In this document: positions 27,651 through 35,622 of the stretch, piece by piece | Layout of the letters: every line of letters begins with the position of its first letter | Numbering within the stretch: position 1 is the first letter of the stretch | From: Gp13-AA77 sp036521995 | GTDB taxonomy: Bacteria > Acidobacteriota > Terriglobia > UBA7540 | Direction: 5' to 3' | Length of the DNA stretch: 42,057 nt | Assembly (NCBI GenBank): GCA_036521995.1 | Contig: DATDGR010000353.1 | Location: 1-42,057, forward strand | Notes under the pieces: generated by a model | Database searches by the model: none | What the model was told of the DNA's origin: nothing | The model's input: only the letters and a program-made list of their open reading frames with translations | Translations under genes and position numbers: made by a program

Positions 27651-28403
27651 TCACTGAGTCGAGAAAGTGAAGTCTGCCGTGGCTGGCTGTCCCGCCCGCA
27701 CCGTCACTTTCTGCTCCTGCGTCCCAAAGGTTGCGGTCCAGGCCGCGACCGTATAGTCGCCCGGCGGAAGGCCCTTGATCGTGAACGCACCGTCGTCGCC
27801 GGTGACGGCGTAAAACGGATTCGATACTACTCCGATGTAAGCCTTCATCCAAGGGTGCTGGTTACACTTGACGGGAATCATGATTTCGGGGCGGGTGAAC
27901 CTCATCACCAGCGGGGCGGCGCCTGGAATCTGTGACGCGTTATATTCCCGATTCTCTTTGGGCATAAAATGGACGTTGTGAGTGGTAGGGTCGCTCGATA
28001 CCACTTTGAGCACCTGACCCACCATCGCGCCGAGAACGTGAGGCACGTACACGCATCCGCGCTGATCGAGAATCACCGGTTGGCTGGGGGTAGGAAAGTT
28101 GGATTGCTGAAGTCCCGACTTGATGTACAGGAACGCGTTGGGCACGGCGCCGTCGCTATTGACCTCGCCGTCTTCCGCATAAACCGGTTGAGGGTGTACC
28201 GAGGCGCACACAGGGTCCTGGTCCATCATGATCCGGGCGAGCTTTGGCTTGGCGCCCTTAAGGTAGATCTTGCCGTTGATCTGGCCCGTGGAAGCCTGAC
28301 CGGGGGGCGCCGCCCTAGCCGCCCGCAAGAGGATCGCCGTGGCCCCAGCACCCAGGAGGATTGTCATCAAAGACGCCCATCCATTTATTCTGCTTCGGCT
28401 CAT
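27651..28403 (-). CDS. Secreted type-1 copper (cupredoxin-like) protein with C-terminal CarboxypepD-type domain
   Basis: Exported protein of 250 residues. A signal peptide or anchor spans about 11-32. The cupredoxin-like middle has the ligand set of a type-1 copper site: His142 in THNVHF, then Cys180, His183 and Met186 in KCNQHPWM. This is the plastocyanin-style pattern and would bind one redox-active copper. Residues 196-250 (NPFYAVTGDDGAFTIKGLPPG) form a carboxypeptidase-regulatory-like beta-sandwich. The gene starts 38 bases after the heme-barrel gene on the same strand, so the two are probably one operon. Likely role: periplasmic electron carrier. Similar proteins are sometimes labelled methylamine-utilisation-like, which I would not infer here. 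Confidence 0.8.
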   Translation of the reverse strand: MSRSRINGWASLMTILLGAGATAILLRAARAAPPGQASTGQINGKIYLKGAKPKLARIMMDQDPVCASVHPQPVYAEDGEVNSDGAVPNAFLYIKSGLQQSNFPTPSQPVILDQRGCVYVPHVLGAMVGQVLKVVSSDPTTHNVHFMPKENREYNASQIPGAAPLVMRFTRPEIMIPVKCNQHPWMKAYIGVVSNPFYAVTGDDGAFTIKGLPPGDYTVAAWTATFGTQEQKVTVRAGQPATADFTFSTQ

Positions 28404-28441
28404 GTTCCACCTTCGCTCAAGTTTTTGATCTTCCAGGCCTG

Positions 28442-29791
28442 CTAGAAATTCAACCAGGCCACCAGGTAAACGGAGTTGTTCCCGGAGGCATTGCGGCCAG
28501 CCCCGTCGTAATTGTCTTGGGCTCCGTTGAAATTAATGTATCCGGTATATTGCGCGGCCAATTGGATATTCTGGACCGGCCAGTAGGAAAAATTGAAGGT
28601 GTATCCGCTACTCTTGGGATTGCCATTCGCGCTGCCGCTTACGGGAGCCGGAGGGTAGAGCAAGGCGTCGGCAGTGCCTTTGGTGAAAAACGTTGCAGCG
28701 GTGACGGCGTACTTGTTCCCGAAGTGGTAAATCCCGTTCAGATTTAAGGTGGTCAGGTGATGTTTGGGCAGGACGGCGCCGCCCGCATCGTAAGTAGCCA
28801 CCAAGTCCAAATTCTCATAGATGAAAGTGCCGTGCACGGTGAGCAGATCATTGTGAAGTGTGGGCAGCACGCGCTCCCATTGCAGATCGGCCGCCACGTC
28901 GGTGTAGGTGTCCGTGGGGCTGACCACCGTATTAGGGGACGTCACAACGTGGATGCCGTAAGTGCCGAGCTCCAGGTAGTCGTTGCCGTGCGACTGCTGC
29001 CAGGCCACGCGCCAGTAGGGGGCGAGACCGTGGATGTTGTAGCTGAACCCGACGCCCGTCGGTGGCTGCGGTCCTCCCAGATGCGCGGAGGTATAACCGG
29101 TAAAGTCGCCGTAGAGATGACCGTCAAACATGGCGTAGGCGCCCAGGCCGGCGACATCCTGCGCCAGGGGGCCGTCGATGATCGTACTCGCTAAAGGCGA
29201 GGGCGTGGAGTCCGGGGCCAGGAACGGAAAGCCAAAGGCGGGTGTGTCGTTCCATAGATCCTCCACCGTGGGGTTGTTGTTCACGGTTACACCGTAGATC
29301 AGCTCCTTGCCCGCCACCTTGGTTCGGTTGGCATAACGAATGTCGGTGTTGTCCCAACTGAAGTGGTCGTCCGAGCCGGTGTAGGTCACCTGGACGAACC
29401 CGCCCGCATGCGAAGACATCGCTCCGGCCAGGAACAGGCTCGCTGCCTGGGGGAACTCAGCGCTTCCGTTCTGCGCGCCGGGCTGGGCCTGGTTGGTGCT
29501 GGTGAAGGAAATCTGGAAGAACGCCGAAAGGGGCAGCCAACTGCTCAGATTCAGACCCGATTTCTCGGACCCTTTGGGGGCGGTAATCTGCTGGATGCCC
29601 GTCATGGTATAGCCGTTGAGCTTGAACATCCGGCCCAGCGGTGTCAGCTCGGGTAAGGTAGTGTGGCAGGCACTGCAGGGTAAGCCTGTCTGGCGGGCAA
29701 AGCTCGCCACACCCCGGGCTTCGGGAGCCAGCGCCAAAAAGACAAGCAATATTATGATGGCAATCCCGAAATCGCGGCGGACAGCGTCCAT
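28442..29791 (-). CDS. Cytochrome c-outer membrane barrel fusion (Cyc2-like architecture)
   Basis: Protein of 449 residues. A signal peptide (about 1-27) is followed by a single c-type heme motif CSACH (Cys39, Cys42, His43) in RQTGLPCSACHTTLPELTP. The remaining roughly 380 residues are rich in alternating aromatic/polar strands, with Gly/Asn turns, and end in the strand VYLVAWLNF with a terminal Phe, typical of outer-membrane barrels. One N-terminal heme plus a porin-like barrel is the architecture of Cyc2, the outer-membrane iron oxidase. Sequence identity to Cyc2 cannot be tested here, and a non-Cyc2 heme-porin is possible. The start at 29791 has GGGAG 8-12 bases upstream. Confidence 0.78.
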   Translation of the reverse strand: MDAVRRDFGIAIIILLVFLALAPEARGVASFARQTGLPCSACHTTLPELTPLGRMFKLNGYTMTGIQQITAPKGSEKSGLNLSSWLPLSAFFQISFTSTNQAQPGAQNGSAEFPQAASLFLAGAMSSHAGGFVQVTYTGSDDHFSWDNTDIRYANRTKVAGKELIYGVTVNNNPTVEDLWNDTPAFGFPFLAPDSTPSPLASTIIDGPLAQDVAGLGAYAMFDGHLYGDFTGYTSAHLGGPQPPTGVGFSYNIHGLAPYWRVAWQQSHGNDYLELGTYGIHVVTSPNTVVSPTDTYTDVAADLQWERVLPTLHNDLLTVHGTFIYENLDLVATYDAGGAVLPKHHLTTLNLNGIYHFGNKYAVTAATFFTKGTADALLYPPAPVSGSANGNPKSSGYTFNFSYWPVQNIQLAAQYTGYINFNGAQDNYDGAGRNASGNNSVYLVAWLNF

Positions 29792-30150
29792 GGTAGAAAC
29801 TCCCTTCTCCGTCTGAACGTCAGAGGCTCGTCTTCGTCGGGCTGCCCTTGTCCCAAGGATCCTGAGTCGATTGGCTCGCCTCTCAGAACCAAACTCGCGG
29901 CTTCCGGGTGGGATGGTCCGGGTCTCTGGACAATCCTTCGTCGACACACCATGCTGCCAAGACAGTTTCTACGGAGGGCTCCGGACGGGTCTGTGATAGT
30001 TAGCACAGGGGTGTGTGACGGCGGTCACCGGGCGCGATTGTCGGCCCGCTCCGTCAGGTGTATCCTAAGCTTCACCCGAAAGCTATCGGACCTCGGGCTG
30101 CGAATTCCTCAAAGTGGAGGCCGCGCGAGCTAGCAGCTCCTGGAGAATCA
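29792..30150. other. Divergent regulatory region, redox unit / secreted TPR gene
   Basis: This 359-base region lies between the two oppositely oriented genes. Its main feature is the CRP/FNR-type palindrome at 30014-30029. Open frames in it look spurious. No clear sigma-70 promoter was found for either direction. Confidence 0.5.
30014..30029. promoter_or_regulatory. CRP/FNR-type site TGTGA-N6-TCACC
   Basis: TGTGACGGCGGTCACC has one perfect and one 4-of-5 half site of the TGTGA-N6-TCACA consensus, and a perfect inner GTGAC-N4-GTCAC. It is 223 bases upstream of the heme-barrel start and 122 bases upstream of the divergent TPR gene. Binding by a Crp/Fnr family regulator is inferred. Confidence 0.4.
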
Positions 30151-32106
30151 ATGCCTGAACGACACCTTCGCGTCCTGCTGCTGGCGCAACTGCTCTTGCC
30201 GCTTTTTCCTTCGACACTCTGGCCCCAGGCCATTCCCCACCCGGAGGCCCCGTCGTCAGAACTGCGTGGAGTCGAGCAGGATACATGGCATGTATTCGGA
30301 AAGGTCACCGATCTGAAGGGAGCACCCATCCGTCAGGCCTCCGTCCGGGTGGATCTCGGTTATGGCCTCAAGCTGGTCAAGAACCTCACAACGGACGTTC
30401 AAGGGCAGTTTTCAACCGAGTACACCCTGGATGCGTCTACGGTAAAGAGTCTGGCGGTGAGCCTGCTTGTCACGCGGGAGGGTTTCCATCCGGCCCGCGA
30501 GTTCGTGGATTTCGGCGCCAAGGATTCAACGTGGCAAATCAACGTCATGATGAGGCCGGACACCGAAAGCGAGGATGATCTGCCCGTGGAGTCGCTCATC
30601 AACAGGCTGGCTCCGAGGTTGCGGTCCGGTCTGGAAGGCGACCCGTCCATTGCCGGCGCCAGCAAGGATTTCGAGCGCGGGACCCACGACTTCCTGGATC
30701 AGCGCGATTCCGCAAGCGCCATTCCGAGTCTCACCAAGGTGGTGAAGCGCTACCCGGACTGCGGCCGTTGCCGAATCTTGCTGGGGCTCGCCATGCTTGA
30801 CGCCGGGAGCTGGAACGGTGCCACGCGTGAGTTCGTGGAGGCGTACAATCTGGCGGCCAACGGCGCCAAGGTGGACCGGGCTGACATGGCCGATTCCCTG
30901 CTGCTGGTCGCTGAACTCGAAAACTGGAAGGGCAACTACAACAAGGCTGCAGGGTTCCTGATGCAAGCAAAGGATCTCGACCCGAAAAACGCTTTCATTC
31001 TCCAAGAGCTCGGACGGACCCTCGTTTTCCAGAAGAACTGGGAGGCAGCCGACGTTTATCTGGGCCAGGCGGTGGACGCCGGCGCCTCGAAGGATGCGCT
31101 GCTGCTCCGCAGCCGGGCTCTCCTCGAGGAGGGTGATCCCGAGGCGGCCGACGCCGCCCTGAAAGCATACCTGGGTGGCGCCAGCCTCAAGACGTTTCCC
31201 GTCTCCGTGCGTAGGCTCGACTCTCAGATTGAAGACCGGCTCAAGCTGCGGACTTACGCCAAGGCTCAATCCGTGGTCAGCGAGCCGCTTCCGGTCTTGA
31301 TCGAGAGCATCCCGGAGCTGCAGGGGATTGAGCCGGCTTCCAGCCAGGCGGACCTGGCGGCCATCCTGGAGAAGGCCGGTGAGAACGTGAAGTCCTTTTT
31401 TAGCAGCTTTCAAAACACTGTTTCCATCGAGCAGATCCGAGAGGAGCGGCTAGCCAAGGACGGGAAAATCAAAGATTCCCTGGACCAGAAATTTCAATAT
31501 CTCTTGCTCACCCGGCCGGAAAAATGGGGACTGGGACTGGAGGAGTATCGGACGGACTTCCATGGAGATCGAACCGCAGCCACCGGTCTTGATTCCGGTC
31601 TGATGCTGACTTCGGGATTCGCCTCCGCATCTTTGCTCTTCCACCCGGCCTATCAATCCGGGGCCACCTTCCGCTACCTGGGGCGGCAGACCGCGAGCGG
31701 CCTCAAGTGCTACGTGGTGGCGTTCGCGCAAACGCCCGAGAAGGCGCAGATGGTGGAGCGCTTCAATACCAGTGGTGATTCTGTGCTGGTGCTGTTTCAG
31801 GGGCTGGCCTGGGTCGACGCCGATACCTACCGGATCATCCGTCTGCGCACCGACTTGCTGAAACCTCAAACCGCCATCCGTCTGCAGCGGCAGACCACCG
31901 AGATCACCTACGACCCGGTGCACTTCAAGCAGGTGGCTTCGGCTTTGTGGCTCCCCAGCGAGGTCGCCGTCACGGTTCAGTGGGCCGGTAAGACATACCG
32001 GAACATGCATAAGTATTCCGACTTCAAGCTGTTCAACGCCGAAACCCTGGAAAAACAGAAACCGCTGGATGTTCCATCGCCCGAACGGGGGACGGAGCAG
32101 CCTTGA
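30151..32106 (+). CDS. Secreted protein with carboxypeptidase-regulatory-like and TPR domains
   Basis: Exported protein of 651 residues. A signal peptide covers about 1-27 (LLLAQLLLPLFPSTLWPQA). About 43-140 resembles a carboxypeptidase-regulatory-like beta-sandwich (VFGKVTDLKGAPIRQASVRVDL). About 180-340 contains TPR-type helical repeats (LDPKNAFILQELGRTLVFQKN region). The C-terminal 250 residues are beta-rich with repeated polar strands (DADTYRIIRLRTDLL), of unknown family. It probably sits in the periplasm or at the outer membrane as a scaffold. The start at 30151 has GGAG 5 bases upstream. It precedes pcaH by 69 bases, but a functional link is not evident. Confidence 0.8.
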   Translation: MPERHLRVLLLAQLLLPLFPSTLWPQAIPHPEAPSSELRGVEQDTWHVFGKVTDLKGAPIRQASVRVDLGYGLKLVKNLTTDVQGQFSTEYTLDASTVKSLAVSLLVTREGFHPAREFVDFGAKDSTWQINVMMRPDTESEDDLPVESLINRLAPRLRSGLEGDPSIAGASKDFERGTHDFLDQRDSASAIPSLTKVVKRYPDCGRCRILLGLAMLDAGSWNGATREFVEAYNLAANGAKVDRADMADSLLLVAELENWKGNYNKAAGFLMQAKDLDPKNAFILQELGRTLVFQKNWEAADVYLGQAVDAGASKDALLLRSRALLEEGDPEAADAALKAYLGGASLKTFPVSVRRLDSQIEDRLKLRTYAKAQSVVSEPLPVLIESIPELQGIEPASSQADLAAILEKAGENVKSFFSSFQNTVSIEQIREERLAKDGKIKDSLDQKFQYLLLTRPEKWGLGLEEYRTDFHGDRTAATGLDSGLMLTSGFASASLLFHPAYQSGATFRYLGRQTASGLKCYVVAFAQTPEKAQMVERFNTSGDSVLVLFQGLAWVDADTYRIIRLRTDLLKPQTAIRLQRQTTEITYDPVHFKQVASALWLPSEVAVTVQWAGKTYRNMHKYSDFKLFNAETLEKQKPLDVPSPERGTEQP

Positions 32107-32175
32107 TCATTTGCGGGACTGTCGACGCGTCCGCAGCAGAGTCGGAGCGCCGCAAAGCTAGGAAAGCGAGTCCCT

Positions 32176-32871
32176 ATGCCTGTTTTTCGGCGCCCGTTGC
32201 CTGGCACGCACCCTGAGTACCTCTCTCCGGCTTATGTCTCTACCCGGACTCGCGCGCCCCGGCAGCCGCCCATTCTTCTGCCGCATACAATCTCCGAGCT
32301 TACAGGTCCCGTGTTTGGTCACAGCGAGGTCGGCGAAGATGATAACGATCTGACCTGTCAACACAGCGGTGAGCCGCTCGGGGAACGCATCATCGTGACG
32401 GGACGAGTGCTCGACGAGGACGGACGTCCGGTCCGCGGGGCGTTGGTGGAGGTCTGGCAGGCCAACGCCGCCGGGCGCTACCGGCACCAGGTCGACGATC
32501 ACGGCGCACCGCTCGATCCGAATTTTACGGGCTGCGGGCGCATGCTCACGGACGCGGAAGGCCGCTACCGGCTGGTCTCGATCAAGCCTGGCGCTTACCC
32601 CTGGAAGAACCATCACAATGCCTGGCGTCCGGCCCACATCCACTTCTCGCTCTTTGGCGCGGGACTTCTCAGTCGGCTCGTGACCCAGATGTATTTCCCT
32701 GGAGATCCCCTGCTGCCCTTTGACCCGATTTTCAACAGCGTCCCCGATGAAAGATCGCGTTCCAATCTCATCTCGAGGTTCGATTGGGACACAACCGTTC
32801 CCGGGCACGCTCTCGGATACCGGTTTGACATCGTCCTGCGCGGCCGTGACGCGACGGCTATGGAGCGATAA
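32176..32871 (+). CDS. pcaH: Protocatechuate 3,4-dioxygenase beta subunit
   Basis: Iron-bearing subunit (231 residues) of the intradiol dioxygenase that opens protocatechuate to 3-carboxy-cis,cis-muconate. The four non-heme Fe(III) ligands are visible as Tyr102 (AAGRYRHQ), Tyr141 (GAYPWKN), His154 and His156 (RPAHIHFSLFG). The N-terminal HPEYLSPAYVSTRTR and the TGPVFG segment are typical for PcaH. pcaG follows after 3 bases, so translation is probably coupled. No strong Shine-Dalgarno sequence is present before 32176. Confidence 0.95.
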   Translation: MPVFRRPLPGTHPEYLSPAYVSTRTRAPRQPPILLPHTISELTGPVFGHSEVGEDDNDLTCQHSGEPLGERIIVTGRVLDEDGRPVRGALVEVWQANAAGRYRHQVDDHGAPLDPNFTGCGRMLTDAEGRYRLVSIKPGAYPWKNHHNAWRPAHIHFSLFGAGLLSRLVTQMYFPGDPLLPFDPIFNSVPDERSRSNLISRFDWDTTVPGHALGYRFDIVLRGRDATAMER

Positions 32872-32874
32872 CCC

Positions 32875-33432
32875 GTGACGGCCTTAACGCCTTCCCAGAC
32901 CGTAGGACCTTTCTTCCACCTCGGATTCGCGCCTCTCAACCGGGAGAATCTCGCCGCCACCGGCATGGCTGGGGAGGCGATCACGATCCAGGGCCGGGTC
33001 CTCGACGGAAACGGCGCTGGCGTCGATGACGCCGTCATCGAGATCTGGCAGCCTGACTCCGAAGGGCGCTATTCTCAGCCGGAAGACACGCCAGGCGAGA
33101 GCAACTTTAAGGGCTTCAGACGGATCCCCACCGACAGCACCGGCGCCTTTCGCTTCACGACCACCAAGCCCGGCCGCGTCCCGGGGCCCGATGGAGAACT
33201 TCAGGCTCCGCACTTGATGGTTACGGTCCTCGCCCGTGGCCTGCTCAAGCAATTGACCACCCGCATCTATCTCCCGGCCGAACCCTCGAATCAAACCGAC
33301 GCCGTTCTGAGCCTGGTTCCGCCCGAGCGGCGTTCCACGCTGATCGCAAAGAACATCGCGGGAGCCGGCGATCTCCTGGAATGGAACGTAATCCTGCAAG
33401 GCGTGAGCGAGACGGTGTTCTTCGACGTGTGA
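32875..33432 (+). CDS. pcaG: Protocatechuate 3,4-dioxygenase alpha subunit
   Basis: Alpha subunit (185 residues) that pairs with PcaH. It has the intradiol fold (TPSQTVGPFFHLGF, VTIQGRVLDGNGAGVDDAVIEIW-type core, TTRIYLPAE) but lacks the full set of Fe ligands, as expected for PcaG. The start is a GTG 3 bases after the pcaH stop. After this gene the strand runs through 789 non-coding bases before pcaB. Confidence 0.94.
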   Translation: MTALTPSQTVGPFFHLGFAPLNRENLAATGMAGEAITIQGRVLDGNGAGVDDAVIEIWQPDSEGRYSQPEDTPGESNFKGFRRIPTDSTGAFRFTTTKPGRVPGPDGELQAPHLMVTVLARGLLKQLTTRIYLPAEPSNQTDAVLSLVPPERRSTLIAKNIAGAGDLLEWNVILQGVSETVFFDV

Positions 33433-33523
33433 GTGGGGGGCCAAGCCACAGGGTGAATGACATAGGAAGCAGGGAATACGGACGGTGAGGGTTTGTGCTA
33501 TGCACCTCGCCCGCGCTCATGGC

Positions 33524-33552
33524 TTGACATGCGCCTTAGAGTCTGATATCTT
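33524..33552 (+). promoter_or_regulatory. Predicted sigma-70-type promoter in the pcaG-pcaB gap
   Basis: TTGACA (33524-33529, 6 of 6) and TATCTT (33547-33552, 4 of 6) are 17 bases apart. It could drive the 37-codon ORF or, with a leader of about 660 bases, pcaB. Confidence 0.45.
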
Positions 33553-33587
33553 TATTATGCTTAACCATTCGGTACATCGGATCTGAC

Positions 33588-33701
33588 ATGAAGAAGCTTG
33601 TGAGCACTGATAACGGGAGCGAAAGGCAGGTCAGGAAGTCCTTTAGAATCAGTGAAACTTTCGAGGGGAGGGAGCGGCGCGAGTTTTGGCCTGAGTTTTA
33701 G
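33588..33701 (+). CDS. Short ORF of unknown status (37 aa)
   Basis: ATG start 36 bases after the predicted -10, ending in a TAG inside a palindrome. The product is charged (MKKLVSTDNGSERQVRKSFR start) and matches no family I know. The codons for KSFRI overlap the TTTAGAATCA box, so the frame may be an accident of the repeat. No good Shine-Dalgarno sequence. Confidence 0.2.
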   Translation: MKKLVSTDNGSERQVRKSFRISETFEGRERREFWPEF

Positions 33702-33782
33702 GCATGCCTAATAAAATCAATGAGATACACTATAACGACGAAAGCGGCCAGGACGGGGCGAAATCAAACATTCGAATTTTGA

Positions 33783-33903
33783 ACGAACGAACCCAGCATC
33801 TTATAGAAAAAAAACGGCTTACCGTTTTTAGAATTATCGGAAACCCAGCGACTGATTGAAAGCAAATGGTTTAAGCACATAAACCCAGCGACTTTATGAT
33901 AAC
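33783..33903 (+). repeat. Dispersed composite repeat, copies 3-5
   Basis: Three boxes in 121 bases: ACGAACGAACCCAGCATCTT (33783-33802), AAACCCAGCGACTGATTGAA (33841-33860) and AAACCCAGCGACTTTATGAT (33881-33900). A TTTAGAATTA box lies at 33827-33836 just before the second. In each copy the reading frame of the box gives N/D-P-A-S/T and, in most copies, a stop one residue later. Confidence 0.6.
33810..33829. terminator. AT-rich hairpin AAAAACGG-CTTA-CCGTTTTT
   Basis: Perfect 8-bp stem with a 4-base loop. The A-run and T-run are part of the stem, as in some bidirectional terminators. It is 378 bases after pcaG, so its target transcript is unclear. Confidence 0.35.
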
Positions 33904-34221
33904 ACGTGCCTTAGCCTCGAAGGCGGCGCCGCCCGGCTCGGGGGAGTCCGGGGATGTTACTGCAACTAAATGACTTAATGATCTGTATCCCAGGATATCA
34001 TGGAAAATAAAGGCGATAATCGACCAAAACGGCCCTGCGATCTGCTTTTGGGGCAAAAATCGGTCTCACATCACAAATCCACCGCTAACATTAAATGACC
34101 GGCTGTTGACCAAGCGGGCCTGAGGGGAGCACAGGAAGAACACCACGTCCGCGAGTGACCGCTCCCGATCGAGGGACGGTTGCCTCGGCTTCCCACGAAG
34201 ACCCCGGAAGGGCCGATAACC

Positions 34222-35565
34222 ATGGGCCTGCTGGATCCCCTGTTCACGACCGATCGAATGCGGGAGATCTTCTCGGATCGTCGGCGGCTCCAGGGCATGC
34301 TCGACTTTGAGGCGGCTCTGGCGCGCGCGCTGGTCCGCAGCGGTATCGCAGACAGCGAAATCCTTCCTGCGATCAAATCACACTGCCAGGCGAAGCTGTT
34401 TGACCTCGAGTCTCTGGCGCGCGAAGCAGGGCTGGCCGGGAACGTGGCCATTCCCATGCTGAAGGCTTTAACAGCGCTCGTGGCCCAGGCGGACCCGAAT
34501 GCGGCAAAGTTCGTCCATTCGGGAGCGACGAGCCAGGACGCCATCGACACCGGCTTGGTCCTCCAGTTGCGCGCCGCTCTGGAACTGATCGGCAGCGACT
34601 TGGAAGATCTTTCTAGCATCATGGCACGCTTGGCCGGCAAGCACAGATCGACAGTGATGGCCGGCCGCACCTGGCTGCAGCAGGCGCTCCCCGTGACCTT
34701 TGGGCTGACGGCCGCCGGATGGCTCAGCGCCGTCGAGCGCCATCGCGCGCGGCTTCGGGGGGTGCAAGCGAGGGTTCTGGTGATTCAGTTCGGCGGCGCC
34801 GCCGGTACCCTGGCCGCTCTGGGAGACCGCGGCCTGGATGTGGCGGCAGCTCTGGCCGAGGAGCTGAAGCTGAGCCCGCCGGACCTTCCTTGGCACTCGC
34901 ACCGGGACCGGGTCGCCGAGGTGGCCGCGACCCTTGGTCTGCTGGTGGGAACGCTCGGAAAGATTGCGCGCGATGTCTCGCTGCTGGCGCAGACTGAAGT
35001 GGACGAGCTATCCGAGCCCGCGGAGCCCGGACGGGGCGGGTCCTCGACCATGCCGCACAAGCGCAATCCGGTGGGATCTGCGGTGGTACTGACCGCCGCC
35101 GTGCGCGTGCCGGCGCTGGTCTCCGTGATGCTGACGGCGATGGTCCAGGAGCACGAACGGGGTCTCGGCGGCTGGCAGGCCGAGTGGGAAGTGCTGCCCG
35201 AGATCTGCTTGCTGACCGCGGGCGCCTTGTCCCGTATCACCCAGGTCCTGGACGGTCTGGAGGTTCACGAGGCGAAGATGGCCGGGAATCTCGAGGCCAC
35301 GCACGGCCTGATTCTGTCCGAGGCCGTCGCCGTAGCTCTCGGCAAGCATCTCGGGCGGCCTGCCGCGCACCGCCTTGTCGAGCGGGCGTGCCATCGGGCT
35401 CTGGCGGAAAACCGACACCTGCTCCCGGTGCTGGTGGAGGACGAAGAGGTCAGAGCGCATCTCTCGCCGGAAGAGATGGAACGGCTGCTCGACCCTAAGA
35501 ATTACATCGGCCTGGCCGAGTCCCTGGTGGATCGTGTGTTACGGGAGCGCCGCGAAAGACCTTGA
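34222..35565 (+). CDS. pcaB: 3-carboxy-cis,cis-muconate cycloisomerase
   Basis: Enzyme of 447 residues of the fumarase/aspartase superfamily; converts 3-carboxymuconate to 4-carboxymuconolactone. The superfamily signature GGSSTMPHKRNPVGSAV (catalytic Ser loop) is intact, as are the HSGATSQDAIDTG and AGRTWLQQALPVTFG segments characteristic of PcaB. The ATG at 34222 is preferred over an upstream TTG because MGLLDPLFTTDRMREIFSD matches the family start. It heads a plus-strand pcaB-pcaD-pcaC run. Confidence 0.94.
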   Translation: MGLLDPLFTTDRMREIFSDRRRLQGMLDFEAALARALVRSGIADSEILPAIKSHCQAKLFDLESLAREAGLAGNVAIPMLKALTALVAQADPNAAKFVHSGATSQDAIDTGLVLQLRAALELIGSDLEDLSSIMARLAGKHRSTVMAGRTWLQQALPVTFGLTAAGWLSAVERHRARLRGVQARVLVIQFGGAAGTLAALGDRGLDVAAALAEELKLSPPDLPWHSHRDRVAEVAATLGLLVGTLGKIARDVSLLAQTEVDELSEPAEPGRGGSSTMPHKRNPVGSAVVLTAAVRVPALVSVMLTAMVQEHERGLGGWQAEWEVLPEICLLTAGALSRITQVLDGLEVHEAKMAGNLEATHGLILSEAVAVALGKHLGRPAAHRLVERACHRALAENRHLLPVLVEDEEVRAHLSPEEMERLLDPKNYIGLAESLVDRVLRERRERP

Positions 35566-35579
35566 CCGCCGAGCGAATG

Positions 35580-35617
35580 ATTCTGTCATGCTGAGTGCAG
35601 CCAAGCATAACGAGGCT
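35580..35617. repeat. Dispersed repeat between pcaB and pcaD
   Basis: TTCTGTCATGCTGAGTGCAG followed by CCAAGCATAACGAGG resembles a repeat widespread in bacterial intergenic DNA, recognised by its translation (CHAERSEAS-type or VMLSAAKH-type peptides). It fills most of the 57-base gap. Confidence 0.5.
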
Positions 35618-35622
35618 CATCG

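Larger units (their letters stand above)
33433..34221. other. AT-rich intergenic island with repeats, promoter and hairpin
   Basis: This 789-base gap inside the pca cluster is more AT-rich than its neighbours. It holds a promoter-like sequence (33524-33552), a 37-codon ORF (33588-33701), a 14-bp palindrome TTAGGCATGCCTAA (33698-33711), three copies of the ACCCAGC box (33783-33903) and an AT-rich hairpin (33810-33829). None of the longer open frames looks coding. Confidence 0.6.

Noticed and set aside
33600..34080. Possible insertion sequence or integrase remnant
   Set aside because: No transposase or recombinase motif and no terminal inverted repeats with target duplication could be identified.
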